The position numbers were made by a program, and so were the translations under genes. The notes beneath the pieces were generated by a model. It made no database searches. It was not told where the DNA came from and saw only the letters and a program-made list of their open reading frames with translations. From positions 124,001-188,000 of the forward strand of contig OZ243959.1 in assembly GCA_965214525.1 (NCBI GenBank): DNA of 64,000 nt. The letters run 5' to 3'. Position 1 is the stretch's first letter, and the number at the start of each line of letters is the position of its first letter. Below are positions 8,039 to 16,101 of the stretch, piece by piece. This DNA is from Qipengyuania_B sp965214525 (GTDB lineage: Bacteria > Pseudomonadota > Alphaproteobacteria > Sphingomonadales > Sphingomonadaceae).

Positions 8039-9052
8039 GCTTCCCTCGATAAGTGAACCGGCGAAGGTGCGCACCTCTGGTGGCAGCATAGGTTCTTCGA
8101 TCCGCTCCAGGATCATCGACACGGCAGCTTCCGTCATGCGGCGAACCGGTTGGCGTATGGTCGTCACCCTGTAACTGTCCCAACCTGCAGGCGCCACGCC
8201 ATCGAAACCTACGACAGACAGATCGCTGGGGATAGAGAGACCCTTAGCGCGCGCTGCATCGAGTGCGCCAATTGCCATCAGATCGTTCGCGCAGATAAGG
8301 GCATCCAGCCTGCCACGGCTTTGCGCAAGCAGTTGAACCAGACCCTCATGTCCGCTTTTGTAATCAAATCCGCCTCTGAAGACATCGGCCGTCAAACCAA
8401 ACTCAAAGAGTTTTTCCCGCGCGCCCCGCACCCGTTCCTGCCCAACAAACGAGTCTTCAGGACCGGCGATTATCCCGAAATCCTGGTGACCAGCTTTGAC
8501 AAGTTGCCCCACAAGCAAGCGCTCTCCGGCAACAGAATCGCAACTGACGCTGGAGACAGCTACGTCGTCGCTTGAACGGTTATAAAGAACGACGGGAACC
8601 TTGTGCCTTGCAAAGTCGGCTAGTTGTGCATCCGATAACCGGGCAGCGACGATCGCACCATCAACCCGGTAGCGCCAGACCTGCTCCAGCATGGCATCGA
8701 CATCGCTTTCTGCTTGCAGTGCGAAGAGCAACACCCGCGAACCCTTGTCTGACAACCGCCGGGTGATCTCTGCCAAAACTTCCGGGTAATAGAGGTTTGT
8801 CAGGCTGGATATGACCACCGCCACCAGCCCTGTTCGTTTGGTCATCAAGCCGGATGCCATCGCATTGGGATGGTAGCCCAGGGCGCGGGCAGCCTCGAGC
8901 ACTTTGGCCTTGGTCTTTGGGGCAATGCTGGAACCAGGCCGGAAACAACGTGAAACCGCGGATTGCGAAACGCCCGCTCGTTGCGCAACATCGTAGGACG
9001 TCGGCCGCGAACGGTGTGAAGGTTTGCCTTCTTTCATCCTGCCTTGGGACAT
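8015..9052 (-). CDS. LacI family transcriptional regulator
   Basis: The 345-residue protein has a LacI helix-turn-helix (about residues 19-45: TSYDVAQRAGVSQSAVSRCF), a hinge helix near NAMASGLMTK, and a periplasmic-binding-protein-like effector domain with AGPEDSFVGQERVRGA, ALICANDLMAIGALDAAR and LSVVGFDGVAPAGW. Such proteins usually repress a sugar or catabolite operon until an effector binds. The likely target is the carbohydrate region to the right, starting with the GPH symporter at 9819, or the promoter at 9053 itself (inference). A short insertion-sequence relic now separates it from that region. Confidence 0.92.
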   Translation of the reverse strand: MSQGRMKEGKPSHRSRPTSYDVAQRAGVSQSAVSRCFRPGSSIAPKTKAKVLEAARALGYHPNAMASGLMTKRTGLVAVVISSLTNLYYPEVLAEITRRLSDKGSRVLLFALQAESDVDAMLEQVWRYRVDGAIVAARLSDAQLADFARHKVPVVLYNRSSDDVAVSSVSCDSVAGERLLVGQLVKAGHQDFGIIAGPEDSFVGQERVRGAREKLFEFGLTADVFRGGFDYKSGHEGLVQLLAQSRGRLDALICANDLMAIGALDAARAKGLSIPSDLSVVGFDGVAPAGWDSYRVTTIRQPVRRMTEAAVSMILERIEEPMLPPEVRTFAGSLIEGSSARFKQA

Positions 9053-9356
9053 CGTATCTCTATGGGGCGTTGGCGACGAAATGAGAACCCACAGCGACGT
9101 GACGTGATGTGCTGTTTCGCAGTTCGCCTAACCAGTAACACGGGAAGGTACAGATATCTGCAAGGGACGGCTTTTGAAGTCTTGCTCAACCGAAGATGAT
9201 TACAACTGGTTTTGTCGAGAAGGCCTTGCATTTGAGATGTCCGGTTCCGGGGGATGGATATAGACACGTCTACGACCAATCATAGCGCGCCTAGCCGCAC
9301 CGCCTGAGGGCCAGCACTTTCGCTCTTCGGACCCATTGGATTACCCGTTCGCTTGC
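9053..9356. other. Intergenic region upstream of lacI-type gene
   Basis: I see no supportable gene here. It holds the promoter side of the leftward LacI gene and ends at the terminal sequence of an IS6-family relic. The short open frames are not convincing and show no protein-like composition. Confidence 0.5.
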
Positions 9357-9760
9357 TGTCAGTCTAATCGTAACTTGTCTCCGATTTGCGGCGCTTCCCT
9401 TTTGCGCGGTAAGTGCCAGGCCATGAGGTCCTGCAACTAGGCCAGGGCGGCCGAGCGGCGGGTCTTGAAGGTCTGGCGCTCGGTCAGGCGGCGATCGAGG
9501 TTGAAGTGGTTGTGGACGTCTGCGTAGACCTCGTCGCGGTAGCAGCTCCAGTGCCGGAAACCACGCGTGTGGCTAACCCTCTGCCGGCGTATATTTGCGG
9601 CAAGAAGCGGACCGAACCTGTTCCACCAGTGGCGCACTGTCTTGTGGCAGATGTCGATCCTGCAACCGGCCAGAAGGTCCTCGACGTTGCGCAATCCCGC
9701 GAAATGTCGACCAGGCGGAGTGAGGAAGTGACATACGGCCCGATCATGATGGCCATGCAA
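9357..9760 (-). mobile_element. IS6-family relic with internal deletion
   Basis: The left end, TGTCAGTCTAATCGTAACTT at 9357 onward, matches the ends next to the other IS6-family copies at 29070 and 43162. On the minus strand the transposase reads from LRNVEDLLAGCRID through CHKTVRHWWNRFGP to FRHWSCYRDEVYAD, then jumps directly to HNHFNLDRRLTERQTFK and ARRSAALA-like C-terminal residues. Roughly 115 codons are lost, including the second Asp and the Glu of the DDE triad. The right boundary is uncertain. It is a dead remnant lying between the LacI gene and the GPH transporter. Confidence 0.8.
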
Positions 9761-9771
9761 AGAAGCGATGT

Positions 9772-9783
9772 TGAACGCGTTCA
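9772..9783. promoter_or_regulatory. Perfect 12-bp palindrome upstream of GPH transporter
   Basis: TGAACGCGTTCA reads the same on both strands and lies 35 bases before the transporter start at 9819. It is a plausible operator for a dimeric regulator such as the nearby LacI or TetR protein. It shares the GTTCA half with the repeated motif before the two Coq4-like genes. Confidence 0.4.
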
Positions 9784-9818
9784 GTTTTTGGCTTAAGTTT
9801 TGCGGAGGAGGGACGTGA

Positions 9819-11333
9819 ATGGCGAATTACACGCGGGCGGTCGAGCGGCGGGGCCGGTTGCCGGTCACTACCAAGCTGTTTCAAGCGTTCGGGGCGCTAC
9901 CGAACGCTGTCAAGGACTGGGCATTCGCCACCTTCCTGTTGCTGTTCTATAACCAGGTTCTGGGATTGCCGGCGAGTTTGGCTGGCATAGCTTTGATGAT
10001 CGCGGTGTTCGTGGATGCCATCACGGATCCGGCTGTCGGCTCTTTTTCCGATGGGTTGGTCACCCGGTGGGGCCGCAGGCACCCGCTGATGTACGCATCG
10101 GTCGTTCCGCTCGCGATCACGCTTTACCTCCTGTTCAGCCCGCCTGCCGGACTTGGCGAAGCAGGGCTGTTCGCATGGCTACTCACCTTTGCCATTGCCA
10201 GCCGAGTGGCCATGACCCTGTTCGCCATTCCGTGGGCTGCCATGTTTCCAGAGTTGACGGACAATTACGTGGAACGCAGCGAGGTACTCGCCTGGCGGTA
10301 TGGCTTTGGGATCATCTCGGTAGCGTTGGTCACGGCGCTCAGCTTTTCCTTCATCTTTCCCAGCACGGCCGCCTATCAGGTTGGACAGCTCGATCCGGCC
10401 GGCTACGCCCGCTTCGCTCCGTTCCTTGCGCTGCTGGTCGCGGGGGTCGCACTACTCACCACATTGCTGACCCATCGGGAGATCAAATATATCCGGCAAC
10501 CAGTGGCGAAGAGCCGCTTCACGGCATGGACGGTGATACGCGACCTGCGTGAGACGCTGCGCAATCGGAACTTCCTGCTACTGTTTATCGGCCTGCTGTT
10601 CTCGCACACGCTGACCGGCACGGTCGAAGCGCTGCGGATTTACCTCTCGACCTATTTCTGGGGCTTTGGTCCGGACGAGCTGCGTTGGTTCGCTCTGGCG
10701 GCGCTGGGAGCGTTCGCGGCCTTGTTCGTCATCCCCTTCCTCAACCGCCGGTTCGACAAGCGCACCTTGCTGGTCGCCACCATGACCATCAGCATTCTGG
10801 ATGGGATGGTGATCATCTCGCTGCGCTTCCTCGATATCTTACCGCCCAATGGCGACCCGATGCTGCTTGTGGTTATCCTTGCCAACGAAGTGTTTCGCGG
10901 CTTTGTCAGTGTGATCATCGGCACCATGTTCATCTCCATGGTCGCCGATACCATCGACGAGCAGGAACTGCGTACCGGACAGCGGCAGGAGGGCGTGTTC
11001 TCCGCTGCAATCGGCTTCTCCGGCAAGGCGATCTCGGGCTTCGGCATCCTCATCGCCGGGCTGCTGCTGGATTCGGTGATCGGCTTTCCGCAGGGTGCGC
11101 AGCCCAACACCCTGGCAGAGCCGGTGATCACGCGCCTTGGCATCGTGATGGGCTACCTGCTCCCGTTTCTCTACTTCCTACCTCTAGCGCTTGTGCGAAC
11201 CTTCAATATCACCCGCCAGAAGCACGCCAGTATTCTCCACGCCTTGGCCGCGCGCGGGCAAGCGGGCGATCCGGTCGGGGAAGAAGCCATGACTGCACCT
11301 CGCTCCCTTGCCCCCGCCGCTGAAAAGGAGTAA
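9819..11333 (+). CDS. GPH/MFS-type sugar:cation symporter
   Basis: The 504-residue protein is a polytopic membrane protein with about twelve hydrophobic segments. It has the MelB-like loop features DAITDPAVGSFSDG and RWGRRHPLMY near the second and third helices, and FAIPWAAMFPELTDNY in helix four, typical of glycoside-pentoside-hexuronide symporters. These import a glycoside together with a cation across the inner membrane. GGAGGAG lies eight to fourteen bases before ATG 9819. The next gene is a frameshifted Coq4-like gene 44 bases away. Its place beside a TonB receptor and galactosidase genes suggests glycoside uptake (inference). Confidence 0.9.
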   Translation: MANYTRAVERRGRLPVTTKLFQAFGALPNAVKDWAFATFLLLFYNQVLGLPASLAGIALMIAVFVDAITDPAVGSFSDGLVTRWGRRHPLMYASVVPLAITLYLLFSPPAGLGEAGLFAWLLTFAIASRVAMTLFAIPWAAMFPELTDNYVERSEVLAWRYGFGIISVALVTALSFSFIFPSTAAYQVGQLDPAGYARFAPFLALLVAGVALLTTLLTHREIKYIRQPVAKSRFTAWTVIRDLRETLRNRNFLLLFIGLLFSHTLTGTVEALRIYLSTYFWGFGPDELRWFALAALGAFAALFVIPFLNRRFDKRTLLVATMTISILDGMVIISLRFLDILPPNGDPMLLVVILANEVFRGFVSVIIGTMFISMVADTIDEQELRTGQRQEGVFSAAIGFSGKAISGFGILIAGLLLDSVIGFPQGAQPNTLAEPVITRLGIVMGYLLPFLYFLPLALVRTFNITRQKHASILHALAARGQAGDPVGEEAMTAPRSLAPAAEKE

Positions 11334-11340
11334 AATGATG

Positions 11341-11356
11341 GTGTTCAGTAAACCAC
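11341..11356. promoter_or_regulatory. Candidate operator upstream of first Coq4-like gene
   Basis: GTGTTCAGTAAACCAC is an imperfect inverted repeat lying 21 bases before ATG 11378. The 12-mer GTTCAGTAAACC inside it recurs exactly at 15260-15271, in front of the second Coq4-like gene. The recurrence before two paralogous genes, with a TetR gene between them, suggests a shared regulator site. Confidence 0.5.
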
Positions 11357-11377
11357 ACGCCTTATAGGGAAGCAGCC

Positions 11378-12105
11378 ATGTCCACTCAAACGCCTGCATC
11401 ACAGCCCGCTATCGACCGCGAGTTCGGTGAGAAACTGCTCACCTGTTTCGATGACCCGCAGAAATACGGCGTCCACATGATGTTCAACGATTGGTGGCGC
11501 TATGCTCCGCAGGAGACGATCGATAAATACGCCGCCGATTTTGCGCGCTTGCCTAAGCAAAAAGCCTTTGATGAGGCGCGCTGGTTCGCCCCCAATCACA
11601 ATTGGACGAACTCAAAGCCTACCAACCGGGAACGGTTGGACGGGCCTATTACCATTTCATTGCCGACAACGGCCTGGAGGCGAACCTCGCCACCAATTAC
11701 AAGGCCTTGCATGATATGATGAAGGGGATGGGCAACCTCGACCGGATGCCCGACAATCTCAATTACGCCATTATTCGCGGCTTTCAGATCCACGACCTTC
11801 TGCATGTCCTTACCGGGTACGAGGCGACGCCCGATGGCGAAATCGCTCTTCAGGCGTTCTGTCTGGCGCAGCTTCGTTTTCCCTATTTTGGCATGTGGAT
11901 GAGCGTGGTGACGACGCGCATGACCTTCCTCGACCCGGACATGATCCTGCCCAGCATGGATGCGATCAGCGAAGGCTGGCAGTATGGCCGTCGCACGGAG
12001 AACCTTCAATTCGACCAGTGGGAAACCATGTTCGAACGCCCGTTGGCCCAAGTGCGCCGCGAGTATAACATACAACCGCCCGAGCGGGCGAAGCTCGCTG
12101 CCTGA
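11378..12105 (+). pseudogene. Coq4-like protein gene, single-base frameshift
   Basis: Two overlapping frames together encode one Coq4-family protein closely related to the intact gene at 15361. The first frame gives MSTQTPASQPAID to RWFAPNHN; the second, one base short, resumes at LDELKAYQPGTVGRAY and continues through the family signature FQIHDLLHVLTGY to ERAKLAA. Adding one C to the five-C run at 11589-11593 restores a continuous frame reading WFAPQSQLDELKAY, which aligns with YFASPHSLDDLMAY of the paralogue. Coq4 proteins are linked to ubiquinone biosynthesis; the role of these shorter catabolic-cluster versions is unclear. The defect could be real or a sequencing indel. Confidence 0.8.
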
Positions 12106-12155
12106 GTAACGGTCGCCGCGTGGACAGGCTTGGCCGCCCCGGCTAAAGGGAGGCT

Positions 12156-12758
12156 ATGGGACGGCCCAAGCTAACGGAGGAGCAGCGGGAGGAAGCGCGC
12201 GCGCGTATCGCGCAGGCGGCGCTCGATCTTTATGCCGAAGGAGGTGTGAAAGCCGCCTCCATGCGCGCCATTGCCAAGCGGCTCGATGTGACGCCATCCT
12301 GGCTGTATCTCTACTACTCCAGCCATTACGACCTGCTGACGTCTGTCTGGCGCGACAGGTTGGCCGCAACCCTCACCGCCATGCAGCGGTTCGCGGCCGC
12401 AACACGCGATCCGGTGGTGCGCCTGCGCGGCCTGCTGGAGCAGTATGCTGCATTCGCGCTGGAAAACCCGGTAATCTACCGGAACGCCTTCATGATCACG
12501 GAACAGCCCGAAGACATGCCCACGCCCAGGCCGCCATCGGCCATGATCCCGTGGGAGGCGCTGGTGCGCGGTGCAGTCAAAGAGGCGCAGGATGCCGGCC
12601 GCGGACCTGAAGGGAGACCCGAAGTGATCGCACAAGTATTATGGGCAACCATCCACGGCAACATTGCCATTGCAGCCAATCTGGCGCGCTTCGATTTTGC
12701 CCCGAAGGAGGAGCGGGTCGCCGCGGCGCTTGAACTTGCCCTTGCCCGGTTCGGTTAA
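12156..12758 (+). CDS. TetR family transcriptional regulator
   Basis: The 200-residue protein has a TetR N-terminal DNA-binding domain (about residues 10-60): ARIAQAALDLYAEGG, then ASMRAIAKRLDVTPSWLYLYYSSHYDLL. The C-terminal ligand domain is of ordinary length and has the WHG-like ending ATIHGNIAIAANL. It lies between the two Coq4-like genes and convergent with the TonB receptor gene, seven bases from its stop. The repeated GTTCAGTAAACC sites before both Coq4-like genes are good candidates for its operator (inference). Confidence 0.9.
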   Translation: MGRPKLTEEQREEARARIAQAALDLYAEGGVKAASMRAIAKRLDVTPSWLYLYYSSHYDLLTSVWRDRLAATLTAMQRFAAATRDPVVRLRGLLEQYAAFALENPVIYRNAFMITEQPEDMPTPRPPSAMIPWEALVRGAVKEAQDAGRGPEGRPEVIAQVLWATIHGNIAIAANLARFDFAPKEERVAAALELALARFG

Positions 12759-12765
12759 GCCCGCT

Positions 12766-15204
12766 CTAGAGTTTCAGGCGCAGGGATGCGCCGAAGCGGC
12801 GCTCCGCCCCGATCGGAATCCTCTGCAAGATCTGCGTCCGCGTGAAGCTGGTGAAATCCTGAAATAGCGAGGTGCGGTAATTCTGGTCGAAAAGGTTTTT
12901 CACGAACACCGACACGAGCCAGCGATCGTCCCGCTCGCCGAAGCGCAGGCTGGCGTCCACTAGGGCATAGCCTTCCTGGATGGTGTTGGGATCTTGCGCC
13001 AAGGAGAAATTGACTTCGCTCTGGTAAGTCACCGTCGACCTTGCGCCGACCTTGAGCCTCGCCCCGACGGGCACTTCCAGATCGCCGGTCAGATTGAGCT
13101 TGATGTCGGGAGAATTCGGCAACTCCTCGCCAGACAAGTCCTTGAACCCTCCGACGCAATCCGGATCGTTGATGAAGCACGGACCGAATGGAAACTCGCG
13201 GATCGTCGCGTCCACATAGGCGATACCGCCATTCAGGGTGAAGTTCTCCACCGGTTCGAACAGGACGTCCGCTTCCACTCCGCGCGTACGGACCGAACCC
13301 ACATTCGTCAGCAGGAAGAAGCCGGTGTCGGGATCGAACGCCTCGTCCTGCAGGTCGGAATAGTCGGTCCAGAAACCAGCGATGTTCAGCAGAAGATTGT
13401 TGTCGAGCAGCAGGGTCTTGATCCCGACCTCGTATCCATCGGACGTTTCGGGATCGACCCGCACCTGGTCGCCCAGAGGGTTGAAGTCGACGCTGGGTCC
13501 CTTGTAGCCGCGTGCATAGGTTGCATAGAGCAGGTTCTCGTTCGCGGCACCGAACTCGTACTGCACCCCGGCCTTGCCGGACAGTGCGGTATCGCTGACG
13601 AGACCGCGTGCGAAGAACGGTTGGCCGGTCAGCCCAAGCGCCGCCGTGCGCGCGTCCTGACGGGCGGCGGAATCCACGATGTCGTGTTGGAGGCGCAAAC
13701 CCGCCAGAATGCCTAGCCGTTCAGTGAACTTGTAGGTTCCCTGTCCAAAAAGGGCAAAGTTGTCCGTGTCGATATCGAAACGCACCTCGCCGAAGGTCGG
13801 TGGCCCGCCAGTCGCCGCCAGCAATTGCGACAGCGGAACAATGTCCGGAATGAAGGTTCCGGGAATGAGCCCATTCGGAACACAAGGCGCTCCGGCGGTA
13901 AGCGGCCGCAAGGTGAAGCCGCCAGGCGCCAGGCAGGCATCGGACTCGCGGCGGAAGTCGCTGCCGATCGCGACATGAGCCCAGTAGAGTCCGGCGACGT
14001 ATTCCAGCCTGCCAGGCGCGGAGGTCACGCGGAACTCGGTCGAGAACTGCTCCGTCGTAGCGTCGGTACGCTGAAAAATGTTGGCCGGCCCGGCAAGCGC
14101 CACACCTGCGAAGCGCTCTAGAGCGGAGTTGGTTACCAGTCCCGCTCCTGGGCGGGAAGGGTCCACCGCCAGCAGGTCCACATCGTCTGCGTTGAACAGG
14201 TCGAAGCGGCGGTAACCGGATTGCGAAGTGAGCGTTACCGGGCCGACATCTACATCGATTTGGAGCGACACGCCATAATCCTTGGTGTCGGTCATGATGG
14301 GATCGAAGGCGGAGGTAAGGCGGTTCTCCGGCCCTGGCGTCACGCCTTGCGCAGCCAGCGTGGCGGCCACGCCGTCATTGCCCACCAGCAAAGCGGTTTC
14401 CTGCGACCCGTCGCTATCGGATTCGCGGTAGTCGGCGATCAGATAAATGTTCACATCCGGCGAAGGCGTGTATTCCAGCTTGCCGCGAACGCCCCAGCTT
14501 TCCACGCCGTTGAACACACGGTCATCGAAGGCATTGCGGATGTTCCCGTCGATTGTCTTGTAAAACCCGGTCAGCCGAGCCCCCAGCGTCTCACCCAGTG
14601 GTCCGGATACGCTGCCACGCGCCTGGTACTCGTCATTCTCGGCCACCAGGAACTCCGCTTCCGCTTCCGGCGTGTTCGAGGGGCGCTTGGTGACAATGTT
14701 GATGACCCCGCCACTGGCATTCTTTCCAAACAACGTGCCCTGTGGACCCTTCAGGATCTCCACTCGCTCGATGTCGATAAGGTCCACGAAGGCCTGGCTG
14801 TTACGGCCAAGCACTATACCATCGACAATCACCGAGACGGTCGGCTCTACTGCGCCGTCGAAGACGCTGGTGCCGATGCCGCGCAAGTTGATGGAACTGG
14901 TCCCGGGGCTGGAGCCTTCGCCAAAGGTTACGGTGGGAGCGATCCGCTGAAGATCCTGTGCGCTCGACAGGAAGTCACCGATCAGCGCCTCGCCTGTCAC
15001 CACAGTGACCGCGATTGGCACGTCCTGCAGCGATTGTTCGCGCTTTTGTGCAGTGACGATGATGGTGTTGTCAGGCTCGAGCGGGCGTTCCTCGTTGGGC
15101 GATACCGGAGGTGTGGGCACCGGTTGAGCCAGGGCAGACGTTGCCAGCAAAGAACCCAGCGTGATTGCGACGAAGGAATAGCTGGCGAGGGGCCCGATCT
15201 GCAT
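12766..15204 (-). CDS. TonB-dependent outer-membrane receptor
   Basis: The 812-residue protein has an N-terminal signal peptide ending near SALAQ, a TonB-box-like DNTIIVTAQKREQSLQDVP, a plug domain with INLRGIGTS and VEILKGPQGTLFGKNASGGV, and a beta-barrel ending with aromatic LKL residues. It uses TonB/ExbBD energy to import large nutrients across the outer membrane. It is divergent from the intact Coq4-like gene across a 156-base regulatory region and sits beside the sugar hydrolase operon. An oligosaccharide or glycolipid ligand is plausible but not shown by sequence. Confidence 0.93.
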   Translation of the reverse strand: MQIGPLASYSFVAITLGSLLATSALAQPVPTPPVSPNEERPLEPDNTIIVTAQKREQSLQDVPIAVTVVTGEALIGDFLSSAQDLQRIAPTVTFGEGSSPGTSSINLRGIGTSVFDGAVEPTVSVIVDGIVLGRNSQAFVDLIDIERVEILKGPQGTLFGKNASGGVINIVTKRPSNTPEAEAEFLVAENDEYQARGSVSGPLGETLGARLTGFYKTIDGNIRNAFDDRVFNGVESWGVRGKLEYTPSPDVNIYLIADYRESDSDGSQETALLVGNDGVAATLAAQGVTPGPENRLTSAFDPIMTDTKDYGVSLQIDVDVGPVTLTSQSGYRRFDLFNADDVDLLAVDPSRPGAGLVTNSALERFAGVALAGPANIFQRTDATTEQFSTEFRVTSAPGRLEYVAGLYWAHVAIGSDFRRESDACLAPGGFTLRPLTAGAPCVPNGLIPGTFIPDIVPLSQLLAATGGPPTFGEVRFDIDTDNFALFGQGTYKFTERLGILAGLRLQHDIVDSAARQDARTAALGLTGQPFFARGLVSDTALSGKAGVQYEFGAANENLLYATYARGYKGPSVDFNPLGDQVRVDPETSDGYEVGIKTLLLDNNLLLNIAGFWTDYSDLQDEAFDPDTGFFLLTNVGSVRTRGVEADVLFEPVENFTLNGGIAYVDATIREFPFGPCFINDPDCVGGFKDLSGEELPNSPDIKLNLTGDLEVPVGARLKVGARSTVTYQSEVNFSLAQDPNTIQEGYALVDASLRFGERDDRWLVSVFVKNLFDQNYRTSLFQDFTSFTRTQILQRIPIGAERRFGASLRLKL

Positions 15205-15257
15205 GATTCATCTTCTCCCATTTTCCGGCGGCATCTTCGGCTGCTCGTTCAATGACC

Positions 15258-15319
15258 ACGTTCAGTAAACCCGGGCGCACGCAAAAACAAGACCGGAACG
15301 ACTTGGCAGAACGTGTTCA
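15258..15319. promoter_or_regulatory. Divergent control region with repeated operator motif
   Basis: Between the TonB receptor (leftward, from 15204) and the Coq4-like gene (rightward, from 15361), GTTCAGTAAACC occurs at 15260-15271 and the half-site GTGTTCA at 15313-15319. The same elements occur in one piece at 11341-11356 before the paralogous gene. TATACTATACT-like sequence after the half-site could serve as a -10 box for the rightward gene. Confidence 0.5.
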
Positions 15320-15360
15320 TTATACTATACTGCCTCGCACCCAGCGATAAGGAGAAGCTC

Positions 15361-16101
15361 ATGGCGCTCGCCGATTATGACCAGCCCGAAACTTTGACGG
15401 AAATCGATTCCGGCTTCGCCGAGCTTTTGATCGAAAGCTTCAACAGTCAGGAGCGGCTCCCAGTCTCGCAGTTGTTCAACGAATGGTGGCGCTTCTCCCC
15501 GCCAGGCGTGAGCGAGCAGTACCGCCAGGCGCTGCTTCGCACGCCCGACTTCACCGAGAACTTCGAGGCACGTTATTTCGCCTCGCCACACAGCCTCGAT
15601 GACCTGATGGCATATCCTGCAGGATCGTTCGGACGGGCGTTCGGCCACTTCATTCAGGACAATGGGCTGGAGCCGCAGATCGCGATGAATTACCGTGCGT
15701 TCCATGAAAGTATGGAAGCGAATGGCAAGCTGGATGCCATGCCCGACGAGTTGAAATATGCGGTGCTGCGTGGCTTTCAGGTGCATGACCTCATGCATGT
15801 CCTCACCGGATACGAACCAAAGAAGACCGGGGAACAGGCGGTGCTCGCCTTTTGTCTGGCGCAACTCAATTTCCCCTACTTCGCCATATGGATGTCGGTG
15901 ACAACGACGCGGATGACCTTTGTCGACCCCGGCATGATCGACCCGCTGATGAGCGCGATCACCGATGGCTGGCAGGCCGGCAAGCGGGCCGAGAACGTCC
16001 AATTCAAGAAGCTGGAGGAGATGTTCGGTGAGCCCTTGGCGGCGCTGCGCAAGCGGTTCAACATCGCCACAGCCGAAACACAGACCGCGTTGGCTGCCTA
16101 G
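15361..16101 (+). CDS. Coq4 family protein
   Basis: The 246-residue protein has the Coq4 signature FQVHDLMHVLTGY, whose HDxxH histidine/aspartate set is the proposed metal site, plus LAQLNFPYFAIWMS and a matching C-terminal helix. It starts at ATG 15361 after AAGGAGAAG; an in-frame upstream start at 15313 is unlikely because it precedes this ribosome site. The frameshifted gene at 11378 is a clear paralogue. Coq4 acts in ubiquinone synthesis, with recent work pointing to decarboxylation of the ring precursor. Here the gene sits apart from other ubi genes, so a specialised role is possible. Its stop overlaps galK by four bases. Confidence 0.88.
   Translation: MALADYDQPETLTEIDSGFAELLIESFNSQERLPVSQLFNEWWRFSPPGVSEQYRQALLRTPDFTENFEARYFASPHSLDDLMAYPAGSFGRAFGHFIQDNGLEPQIAMNYRAFHESMEANGKLDAMPDELKYAVLRGFQVHDLMHVLTGYEPKKTGEQAVLAFCLAQLNFPYFAIWMSVTTTRMTFVDPGMIDPLMSAITDGWQAGKRAENVQFKKLEEMFGEPLAALRKRFNIATAETQTALAA

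Noticed and set aside
14221..15255. A 344-codon open frame on the plus strand
   Set aside because: It is antisense to the well-conserved TonB receptor and has no recognisable domain; high GC makes such shadow frames common.
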